A DNA stretch of 37,866 bases from Bordetella parapertussis (GTDB taxonomy: Bacteria; Pseudomonadota; Gammaproteobacteria; Burkholderiales; Casimicrobiaceae): assembly GCA_943331295.2 (NCBI GenBank), contig CALQLA020000046.1:1-37866 (forward strand), read 5' to 3'. Position 1 is the first letter of the stretch, and each line of letters starts with the position of its first letter. Shown here piece by piece: positions 31,847 through 37,866 of this stretch. The position numbers were made by a program, and so were the translations under genes. The notes under the pieces were generated by a model, which saw nothing but the letters and a program-made list of their open reading frames with translations, had not been told where the DNA came from and made no database searches.

Positions 31847-31852
31847 TATCCT
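31847..31852 (+). promoter_or_regulatory. -10 element of ompW
   Basis: TATCCT, giving a start near 31859 and a leader of about 49 nt. There is no good -35, as expected for an activator-dependent promoter. Confidence 0.45.
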
Positions 31853-31907
31853 TCACTGGAGCCACTCGATTACGCGCCGCTCACCCAATTCACGGAGCCC
31901 GAAAAAG

Positions 31908-32510
31908 ATGAAAACGCTCGCCCTGCGTCCCCTGCTTGCCGCAACCCTGTTTGCCCTCGCCCTGCCCGCCGTCGCCGCCGATCCCAGCTGGATCGTCCGC
32001 CTGCGCGCGATCGACATCGCGCCCGATGCGAGTTCGTCGATCCCCGGCCTCGACGTGAAGGACCAGTGGGCGCCGGAACTCGACTTCACCTATTTCATCA
32101 CCAAGAACTGGACGACCGAGCTGATCCTCGCAACCGCCCGGCACGAGGTCACGCTGAACGGCACCAGCCTCGGCAAGATCTCGGTGCTGCCGCCGACCCT
32201 GACGCTGCAGTACCGCTTCAGCGAACTGGGCGCGTTCCAGCCCTACCTGGGCGGCGGTCTCAACCTGACCTGGTTCTACAACGACGGGCTGCAATTGCCG
32301 AACGGCACCAAGCTGTCCGTCGACAGCACCAGCATCGGCGGCGCGCTGCAAGGCGGCTTCGACTACGAGTTCACGAAAAACTGGGTCGTCAACCTCGACG
32401 TCAAGTACATCTGGATGAGCACCGACGTCTCGCTGCCCGGTGGCACGAACCTCACCAACCTGAAGATCAACCCGTGGGTGTACGGCATCGGCATCGGCTA
32501 CAAGTTCTAG
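31908..32510 (+). CDS. ompW: OmpW-family outer-membrane beta-barrel protein
   Basis: 200 residues. Signal peptide 1-24 ending AVAA-D. The mature part alternates aromatic/hydrophobic and polar residues as an eight-stranded barrel (LQYRFSELGAFQPYLGGGLNLTWFY, VNLDVKYIWMSTDVSL) and ends in the outer-membrane signature YKF with C-terminal Phe. OmpW forms a narrow hydrophobic channel for small nonpolar molecules; enterobacterial ompW is an FNR-regulated gene. Start ATG at 31908, before MKTLALRPLL. A single-gene unit with its own promoter and terminator. Confidence 0.93.
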   Translation: MKTLALRPLLAATLFALALPAVAADPSWIVRLRAIDIAPDASSSIPGLDVKDQWAPELDFTYFITKNWTTELILATARHEVTLNGTSLGKISVLPPTLTLQYRFSELGAFQPYLGGGLNLTWFYNDGLQLPNGTKLSVDSTSIGGALQGGFDYEFTKNWVVNLDVKYIWMSTDVSLPGGTNLTNLKINPWVYGIGIGYKF

Positions 32511-32523
32511 CCTTCGCCCCCTC

Positions 32524-32550
32524 CCGGCGCGCGCTTCCCCCGCGCGCCGG
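32524..32550 (+). terminator. GC hairpin after ompW
   Basis: Perfect 10-bp stem CCGGCGCGCG/CGCGCGCCGG with a 7-nt loop, 13 bp after the stop; no U-tract. Confidence 0.5.
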
Positions 32551-32571
32551 CTGCTGCAACAGCATCGCCGC

Positions 32572-32604
32572 GCGCGGCCGTCCTTGCGACGGCCGCGCCG
32601 TTTT
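32572..32604 (+). terminator. Rho-independent terminator after ompW
   Basis: Perfect 11-bp stem GCGCGGCCGTC/GACGGCCGCGC, loop CTTGC, followed by CGTTTT. Together with the preceding hairpin it insulates ompW from the TAXI gene. Confidence 0.7.
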
Positions 32605-32639
32605 GGCGTCGCGGCTTGAGGGCGGCGGCCTCCCCGATG

Positions 32640-32645
32640 GATAAT
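32640..32645 (+). promoter_or_regulatory. -10 element for the TAXI gene
   Basis: GATAAT, 86 bp before the ATG at 32732; no clear -35. Confidence 0.4.
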
Positions 32646-32731
32646 GGCGCGCCCGCTGCCCGCCGGCGGACCGTCGTCCGCGGGGCTGCCCGCGAACCGC
32701 CACCCCTTCCCGTCGCCGCCACTCCACCCGC

Positions 32732-34054
32732 ATGCGCCTGCCAACGATGTTACGAAGACACCGGCGCGGCCTCGCGCGCTGGGCGGTGGCCGCGCTCGTC
32801 ATCGGCGTCGTCGCGGTGCTGGGCGCCTGGTGGCTGCAGAGCGCCATCCCGCGCCGCATCGTGCTGGCCTCGGGAACGGAAGGCGGCATGTATCACGAGT
32901 TCGCGCTGCGCTACAAGGCGATCCTGGCCCGCGACGGCGTCACCGTCGTCGAGCGGATGACGGGCGGCGCCGGCGAAAACGCGAAGCTGCTCCGCGATCC
33001 CGCGTCGGGCGTGGACGTCGCGTTCCTGCAGGGCGGCGTGCTGCCGGCGAAGGAGCACGACGGCGTCTCGATGCTGGCCTCGCTGTACTACGAGCCGCTG
33101 TGGGTCTTCTATCGCAGCCCGGAAACGCTGACGAAGATGGTCGAGTTGAAGCACAAGCGCGTCGCGGTCGGCGCGCCCGGCAGCGGCGCGCGGGCCTTCA
33201 CCGAGCCGATCCTCGCCGCGAACGGCGTCGACGCGTCGAACAGCACGCTGGTGCCGATCGTCAACATGGAAGCGGTCACCGCGCTGCAACGCGGGGACGT
33301 CGACGCGATCCTGCTGGTCGGCCATCCAAAGGTTTCCGCCATCTGGAAGGCGCTGCACGACCCGGACATCAAGCTGATGAGCCTGGCCCGCGCCGACGCC
33401 TACCCGCGGCGCTTCCCGTACATCGCGAAGCTGACCTTGCCGGCGGGCACCATCGACTTCGGGCTGGGCATTCCCCGGGAGGCGGCGCGGCTGATCGGCA
33501 CCAAGGCGATGCTCGCGGCCCGCGACGACCTGTCGCCGGCGATCGTCAACCTGCTGGTCGAGGCGGCGCGCGAGGTCCACGGCGGCCAGGGCTACTTCGA
33601 GGCGAGCGACGAGTTCCCGAACGTCGGCCGGGTGGACATCCCGGTATCGACGGACGCGGCGCGCCACTTCCGCCAGGGGCAGAGCTTTCTCCAGCGCTAC
33701 CTGCCGTTCTTCGTCGCGACCTATGTCGAGCGCCTGATCATCCTGCTGGTGCCCCTGCTGGTCGTGCTGGTGCCGCTCTTCAACTTCCTGCCGCAGGTCC
33801 TGCGCTGGCGCGTCCGTTCGCGCGTCTACCGCTGGTACGGCGAGCTGGCGCTGCTCGAGCGCGACGTCGCCGCGCGCACCGGCACCCCGCCGATCGAGCG
33901 CTGGCTCGCCGACCTGAACCGGATCGAGGGCGCCGCCGCGCGGATACGGATGCCGGCCAGCTACGCGAGCGAGGCCTACACGCTGCGCGAGCACATCGGC
34001 CTCGTCCGGCGCGCCGTGCTGGCCCGCGCGCACGACGGCGAGGCGAAGCCCTAG
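32732..34054 (+). CDS. TAXI-family TRAP solute-binding protein with extra C-terminal membrane region
   Basis: 440 residues. One N-terminal hydrophobic segment (about 17-37) that looks like an uncleaved anchor, then a TAXI-type binding fold: IVLASGTEGGMYHEFALRYKAIL, GGAGENAKLLRDP, VDVAFLQGG, YEPLWVFYRSPETLT, KRVAVGAPGSGARAFTEPIL. A second strong hydrophobic stretch (about 328-352, VERLIILLVPLLVVLVPLFNFLP) and a basic/helical cytoplasmic tail follow. Usual TAXI proteins are about 320 residues and pair with a fused 4TM-12TM permease, which is absent here. It may be a membrane-tethered sensor or an orphan receptor. Start by position of the anchor; another start is possible. Confidence 0.83.
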   Translation: MRLPTMLRRHRRGLARWAVAALVIGVVAVLGAWWLQSAIPRRIVLASGTEGGMYHEFALRYKAILARDGVTVVERMTGGAGENAKLLRDPASGVDVAFLQGGVLPAKEHDGVSMLASLYYEPLWVFYRSPETLTKMVELKHKRVAVGAPGSGARAFTEPILAANGVDASNSTLVPIVNMEAVTALQRGDVDAILLVGHPKVSAIWKALHDPDIKLMSLARADAYPRRFPYIAKLTLPAGTIDFGLGIPREAARLIGTKAMLAARDDLSPAIVNLLVEAAREVHGGQGYFEASDEFPNVGRVDIPVSTDAARHFRQGQSFLQRYLPFFVATYVERLIILLVPLLVVLVPLFNFLPQVLRWRVRSRVYRWYGELALLERDVAARTGTPPIERWLADLNRIEGAAARIRMPASYASEAYTLREHIGLVRRAVLARAHDGEAKP

Positions 34055-34154
34055 CGGGCGCCGCCGCCCGCGCCGCGCCGGTACGCGGTATGCTCGCCGT
34101 GGACCGTCCGCGCCTCCGCCGCGCGGCTGCACCGAGCCGCCACCAACGCCTGCC

Positions 34155-35114
34155 ATGAACCGCAACCAGTTCGCCGACGATCCCGACGACACGCCGCAGA
34201 GCCTCGAGGAGCGCGCGGCGGCGGCATCCCGGACCACCTGGGTCAGCGTGGCGGTCAACACGCTGCTGTCGGCGACGCAGATCGCGGTGGGCATCTTCGC
34301 CAAGTCGCAGGGGCTCGTCGCCGACGGCATCCACTCGCTGTCCGACCTGGTCGCCGACTTCGTCGTGCTGTTCGCGAGCCACCACAGCAAGAAGGACGCC
34401 GACGACGAGCACCCGTACGGCCACCAGCGGTTCGAGACCGCCGCATCGCTCGTCCTCGGGCTGCTGCTGCTTGCGGTGGGCATCGGCATGCTGTGGTCGG
34501 CGTTCCGCAAGCTCGAGGATCCCGACACCGTGCCGCGGGTCCACCTCGTCGCGCTGTGGGTGGCCGTCGCCGCGCTAGCGGCCAAGGAGATCCTTTTCCG
34601 CTACATGCTCGCCACGGCGAAGCGGGTGAAGTCGAGCATGCTCGTGGCCAATGCCTGGCACGCGCGCTCCGATGCCGCGTCGTCGCTGGTGGTGGGCCTC
34701 GGCATCGTCGGCAACCTCGCGGGCTACCCGATCCTCGACCCCATCGCGGCGGCCATCGTCGGCTTCATGGTGGCGAAGATGGGCTGGACCTTCGGCTGGG
34801 CCGCGATGCACGACCTGATGGACCGCGCGGCGAACGAGCAGGAAGTCGAGGCGATCCGGCGCACGCTGGCGGAGACGCCCGGAGTCGCCGACGTGCACGA
34901 CGTGCGCACGCGCAAGATGGGCGATATGATCGTCGTCGACGCGCACATCGAGGTCGACGCGACGATCACCGTCGAGGCCGGGCACGACATCGCCGTCATG
35001 GCGCGGCACCGGGTGATGGAGCGGCACCAGGTGCTGAACGTGCTGACGCACGTCGACCCGTGGCGGCGCCCCGACCTCGATCATTCCGCGGCTGCCGTCC
35101 CGCCCGCGGGCTGA
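34155..35114 (+). CDS. Cation diffusion facilitator (CDF) metal/proton antiporter
   Basis: 319 residues with six membrane helices then a cytoplasmic domain (about 225-310). The transport-site residues are in place: DGIHSLSD (D57, H60, D64) in helix 2 and WHARSD (H169, D173) in helix 5. The loop DADDEHPYGHQRFE is typical. The C-terminal part (VADVHDVRTRKMGDMIVVDAHIEVD, HHVMERH-like end) is the metal-sensing ferredoxin-like domain. It would export Zn, Fe, Mn or Co; specificity is not certain. Starts at ATG 34155, about 100 bp after the TAXI gene; a TATGCT -10-like hexamer lies at 34089-34094. Confidence 0.9.
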   Translation: MNRNQFADDPDDTPQSLEERAAAASRTTWVSVAVNTLLSATQIAVGIFAKSQGLVADGIHSLSDLVADFVVLFASHHSKKDADDEHPYGHQRFETAASLVLGLLLLAVGIGMLWSAFRKLEDPDTVPRVHLVALWVAVAALAAKEILFRYMLATAKRVKSSMLVANAWHARSDAASSLVVGLGIVGNLAGYPILDPIAAAIVGFMVAKMGWTFGWAAMHDLMDRAANEQEVEAIRRTLAETPGVADVHDVRTRKMGDMIVVDAHIEVDATITVEAGHDIAVMARHRVMERHQVLNVLTHVDPWRRPDLDHSAAAVPPAG

Positions 35115-35176
35115 AGCCGCCCCCGTCCGCCCGCGCGCGCCCGGGACGGCGCCCGCAGCGCCTATCTTTCCCGCTG

Positions 35177-35190
35177 CTGACGTAGATCAA
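35177..35190. promoter_or_regulatory. FNR/CRP-family-like site upstream of the V-type ATPase operon
   Basis: CTGAC-GTAG-ATCAA (reverse complement TTGAT-CTAC-GTCAG), one base from a full TTGA...TCAA dyad. It is 150 bp before the ATG at 35340. The leader between them holds a strong hairpin (35253-35269, CGCGGCG/CGCCGCG). Confidence 0.45.
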
Positions 35191-35339
35191 GCCGGGCCGA
35201 CGCGGCTCGTCGCACCATGAATGTCCGTACCGGCTGCTGCCGGCATCGGCATCGCGGCGCTTCGCCGCGGCGCGATGCCGCCGCGGCCGGGGGCGCGGCA
35301 TTCCGGCGAGGCCGGGCCGCGACGGCAAGAGGCTCCGCG

Positions 35340-35684
35340 ATGGATCGGAAGGACGTCCGGCCGGGCCATGAAGTCGAGACCGCGATCGCGCGGGTGCTCG
35401 CGGCCGAGCATGCGGCCCGCGCCGCGGTCGAGGCCGCCGCCGTCGCCGCGACGGCGCGCACCGAAGCCGCCCGCGCGACGGCGCAGGCCCTCGCCGAGCG
35501 CACCGAACGTCGCATCCGGCGCGTGCGCAGCGCGTTCGAGGCGCGCACCGCGGCGGCCGTGGCAAGACTCGAGGCCGCGGCCGACCTCGCCGCGACGGTT
35601 CACGAACCGGATCCCGGCGACAACGTGCGGCTCGACGCGGCCATCGCGGCGCTCGCCGCGCGGATCATCCGGGAACGCACATGA
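35340..35684 (+). CDS. V/A-type ATPase peripheral-stalk-like subunit (G/H type)
   Basis: 114 residues, almost entirely Ala/Glu/Arg-rich coiled coil (about residues 10-75: ETAIARVLAAEHAARAAVEAAA...), with a short C-terminal helix AIAALAARIIRE. Length, composition and position first in the operon fit the peripheral-stalk subunit of V/A-type rotary ATPases. The ATG at 35340 follows AAGAGGC; a longer frame from 35217 adds a Cys/Arg-rich non-coiled part and is rejected. The stop overlaps the next start (ATGA). The low-complexity sequence makes the family call context-dependent. Confidence 0.7.
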   Translation: MDRKDVRPGHEVETAIARVLAAEHAARAAVEAAAVAATARTEAARATAQALAERTERRIRRVRSAFEARTAAAVARLEAAADLAATVHEPDPGDNVRLDAAIAALAARIIRERT

Positions 35685-36442
35685 CGGCGCGCGCCATCGG
35701 CAGCCTCGAATACGCGCAGGCCAGGATCTCGGCGCGCTTCGGCGACCGGCCCGACGATGTCGCCTGGCGGCGGCTGGAGCACGTGCGCGACCCGGCCGCG
35801 CTGCTCGATGTCGCCCGCAATTCCGCGTTCCGGACCTGGGTCGGCGGCATCGCGCCGACGTCGACGCCCCATGCGATCGAGACGACGCTGCGCGCGCAGT
35901 GGCGGGGCAGGGTTGCCGAGGTCGCCGGCTGGATGCCCGGGGCATGGCGCGCTGCGATCCTCTGGTGCGGGCTGCTGCCGGACCTCGCGGTGTTCGCGCA
36001 TCTTGCGCGCGGCGGCGAGCCGCTGTCCTGGATGCACGACGACCCGTACTACGCCGGGTTCATCGACGCCTGCTGCGGAACCTGTCCGCCGGCGTCGCAC
36101 GCGGGCCCGCTCGTCGCCGGCAGGCGCGACCCGGATCGCATCGGGGTGCTGTGGCATGCCGAGTGGATGCGGCGCGCGCCGGCCCTCCCCGAGGCTTCGT
36201 TGCTGGGCGAACTGGGCCGCGTGCTGGCCGCGCATCGCCGGGCGTTCGCGGAGCCCGGCCTGACCGACGGGTGGCCGCTCCGGCGCACGGTGGAAGCGCG
36301 GCTGACGCTGCTGTTCCGGCGATCGATGCTCGATCCGGCGATGGCGTTCGCGTACCTCGGCCTCGTCGCGCTCGATTGCGAGCGGCTGCGCGGGGAGTTC
36401 CTGCGCCGCGTCGCTTTTCCCCTGCAACCCCTGGTGGCGTGA
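35681..36442 (+). CDS. V/A-type ATPase subunit C-like protein (AC39/subunit d family)
   Basis: 253 residues, mainly helical. IGSLEYAQARISARFGDRPDDVAWRRLEHVRDPAALLDVARNSAFRTWV resembles the start of the subunit C/d family (an A-R-I-S-A-R segment, then LL...R.S.F..W), which links the central rotor to the membrane ring. The later part is poorly conserved. Assignment rests partly on its place between a stalk-like gene and subunit I. ATG overlaps the previous stop. A 171-bp gap holding a large inverted repeat follows. Confidence 0.68.
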   Translation: MTARAIGSLEYAQARISARFGDRPDDVAWRRLEHVRDPAALLDVARNSAFRTWVGGIAPTSTPHAIETTLRAQWRGRVAEVAGWMPGAWRAAILWCGLLPDLAVFAHLARGGEPLSWMHDDPYYAGFIDACCGTCPPASHAGPLVAGRRDPDRIGVLWHAEWMRRAPALPEASLLGELGRVLAAHRRAFAEPGLTDGWPLRRTVEARLTLLFRRSMLDPAMAFAYLGLVALDCERLRGEFLRRVAFPLQPLVA

Positions 36443-36467
36443 ACATGGCCGCCCCGACGCCTTGCGT

Positions 36468-36549
36468 AGCCCGGGTTGAGCGCAGCGAAACCCGGGTGGA
36501 CCGTGCCCGTTCGCGCTTCCCCCGGGTTTCGCGGCGCTCAACCCGGGCT
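36468..36549. repeat. REP-like inverted repeat inside the V-type ATPase operon
   Basis: Two 29-bp arms, 36468-36496 and 36521-36549, complementary except for one base, around a 24-bp loop. Each arm has CCCGGG at both ends and TTGAGCGCAGCGAAA (or its complement) between. It could form a very stable mRNA hairpin between the subunit C-like gene and subunit I. Confidence 0.9.
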
Positions 36550-36613
36550 CCGGAACTCGTGGCATGAATACGAGCCGCACGGCTTGCCACGGAACCGGCC
36601 GCGACTGACGACC

Positions 36614-37866
36614 ATGTTCCGCCCCAGGGCCGCCCGGTGGTTCGAGATCCTCGTCGCGCGCGACGACGCGACAGCGGCGCTGGAGGCGCTTGCCGCCACC
36701 GGCGCGATCGAGCTCGAAGCGCGGCCCTCCGCGGTGCTGCCGCCCGCGATCGCCGACCTGCGCGCGCCGCTGGCCGCGTTCGCCGAATTGACGCTGCGCT
36801 ACCACGCCTACTGGCCCGTCGCGAACCTGGGCCCTTCCGCGTTTCCCGAGCCGCCGGCGGCGACGCTCGCGCGCGCCCTCGCCCATCTCGAGGCATGGGC
36901 GGCGGATGCCGAGCCGCTGATCGCGGCGCTCCAGCGCAACGAGGCCGAGCGCGACGAGCTCGTCCTCTGGCGGCGGGTGCTCGCCGTGGTCGGCGCGTCG
37001 CCGCTCGATTTCGCGCGGCTCACCGGCGCCGGTCCGGTGCTGCACGCGCGGCTGTACGTGTTCCCCCCCGATTCCACGCCCGAGCTGCCGCCGGGCGCGC
37101 TGGTGCGCGCAGTCGACCTCGACCACGTCGCGGTCTGCGCGCTCTCCGCGCTGACGGTCGGCACCGCGGACGACGTGGCGCAACTCGCGCGAGCTGCGGC
37201 GCTCTGCAAGGGGCGCGTCCACGAGGTGCCGCCGTGGCTTTGCGGCGATCCGGCGGAGAACGACCGGATCATCGCGCGCCGCCTCGACGCGCTTGCCGCC
37301 GCGACGGCGCGCCTCGAAGCGGACCTCGCGGCGCTGCACGCCCGGCACGGGCTGCACACCGCGCTGGCCGACGCGCAGCGGCTGCAGTGGCTGATCGACA
37401 ACGTGCGCGCGCTGGAGACGGGCGACCTCTTCTGCCTGATCACCGGCTGGACCAGCGACTTCGACGGCGAGCGCCTGGCGCTCGCGCTGGAACGCTCGGG
37501 CGCGCGCGCGCTGCTGCACTTCCCGGCGCCGGCGAAGGCGACGAAGGCGCCGCTGCTGCTCGCCAATCCGTTCTGGGCGAAGCCGTTCGAGATCTTCAGC
37601 CGCGCGCTCGGCATGCCCAACCGCAACGAGGCCGACCCGTCGATCCTGCTCGCGATCGCGGTGCCGCTGATGTTCGGCTACATGTTCGGCGACATCGGGC
37701 AGGGGCTCGTGATCGCCGCCACCGGCTTCGCATTGCGCCGGCGATTCCCCGTTGCCCGGCTGTTCGTCGCCGGCGGCGTCGCCGCGGTGGTGTTCGGCGC
37801 GCTGTTCGGCAGCGTGTTCTCGATGCACCTGCTGCACCCGCTCTGGATCGCGCCGCTCGACGACCC
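36614..37866 (+). CDS. V/A-type ATPase subunit I (a-subunit), 3' end beyond the window
   Basis: 417 complete codons before the window edge; the frame is still open. The N-terminal 310 residues are the soluble, partly coiled-coil domain (EAWAADAEPLIAALQRNEAERDEL, ATARLEADLAALHARHG). From about residue 312 comes the signature NPFWAKPFEIFSRALGMPNRNEADPS, then the first membrane helix LLAIAVPLMFGYMFGDIGQGLVIA (FGYMFGD-x-G-x-G), diagnostic of the V-type ATPase a/I subunit that forms the ion half-channels with the c-ring. ATG start at 36614. Remaining subunits (K, E, A, B, D) are expected to the right. Confidence 0.9.
   Translation, partial: MFRPRAARWFEILVARDDATAALEALAATGAIELEARPSAVLPPAIADLRAPLAAFAELTLRYHAYWPVANLGPSAFPEPPAATLARALAHLEAWAADAEPLIAALQRNEAERDELVLWRRVLAVVGASPLDFARLTGAGPVLHARLYVFPPDSTPELPPGALVRAVDLDHVAVCALSALTVGTADDVAQLARAAALCKGRVHEVPPWLCGDPAENDRIIARRLDALAAATARLEADLAALHARHGLHTALADAQRLQWLIDNVRALETGDLFCLITGWTSDFDGERLALALERSGARALLHFPAPAKATKAPLLLANPFWAKPFEIFSRALGMPNRNEADPSILLAIAVPLMFGYMFGDIGQGLVIAATGFALRRRFPVARLFVAGGVAAVVFGALFGSVFSMHLLHPLWIAPLDD

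Noticed and set aside
35217..35339. Longer start for the ATPase stalk subunit at 35217
   Set aside because: The added residues are Cys/Arg/Gly-rich and break the coiled coil, and the region holds a strong hairpin; the ATG at 35340 has a Shine-Dalgarno.
35600..37837. A 745-codon open frame on the minus strand opposite the ATPase genes
   Set aside because: Low-complexity Arg/Gln/Glu-rich translation; the plus strand has clear ATPase subunits.

Overview
The window is very GC-rich, gene-dense bacterial DNA. Short intergenic gaps, many four-base start/stop overlaps, frequent GTG/TTG starts and -10 elements of the TAGAAT/TACAAT type fit a betaproteobacterium (Burkholderiales-like is my best guess; no rRNA or tRNA is present to fix it). 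I see no phage, insertion sequence, CRISPR array or RNA gene. Mobile or repetitive DNA is limited to a 78-bp tandem hairpin repeat at the left edge, two REP-like palindromes, a pentamer microsatellite and an 11-bp triplicate.

Layout. 1-3767: an acid-sugar catabolic operon with a TRAP large permease, an OtnK-type kinase, an OtnC-type decarboxylase and an ABM-fold protein. 3924-5135: a stand-alone LanC-like zinc protein. 5180-8003 (minus): a diheme cytochrome c and a secreted Lcl/DUF1566 protein. 8340-11129 (plus): a secreted subtilase. The last two are divergent and carry the same tandem C-terminal domain. 11305-15362: a VOC protein and two glycosyltransferases, plus a transglutaminase-like protein, in two convergent pairs.

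15518-21010 is the most unusual part. Two convergent operons encode E1-alpha and E1-beta of a 2-oxoacid dehydrogenase, a free-standing lipoyl domain, a second lipoyl-like protein lacking the lipoylated lysine, and three SGNH-hydrolase-like proteins (one with an eroded active site). An 18-codon reading frame is locked by start/stop overlaps between E1-beta and the lipoyl gene. No E2 acyltransferase core and no E3 is present. I suggest, as inference, a cytoplasmic acyl-transfer pathway in which an acyl-lipoyl carrier feeds SGNH enzymes, perhaps to modify a glycan made by the adjacent glycosyltransferases. This is the best candidate here for an undescribed system.

21125-30351: an epimerase-SRPBCC fusion, two decayed alpha/beta hydrolase genes in a row, and two paralogous SDR/DUF2867 proteins in inverted orientation. 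Between the paralogs lie DsbB and a coupled four-gene operon (flavodoxin-fold quinone reductase, DoxX-like membrane protein, BtaA/DUF3419-like transferase, UbiA/MenA-like prenyltransferase). 30513-35114: an FMN alpha-hydroxyacid oxidase, OmpW, an orphan TAXI-type binding protein and a CDF metal exporter. 35340 to the right edge: the start of a V/A-type ATPase operon (stalk subunit, subunit C-like, subunit I truncated by the window).

FNR/CRP-family-like palindromes (TTGAC-N4-RTCAA type) lie in front of ompW, the V-type ATPase operon and the Lcl/subtilase pair. With the cytochrome, quinone-related genes and DsbB, this suggests a facultative lifestyle with oxygen-responsive control of several loci.
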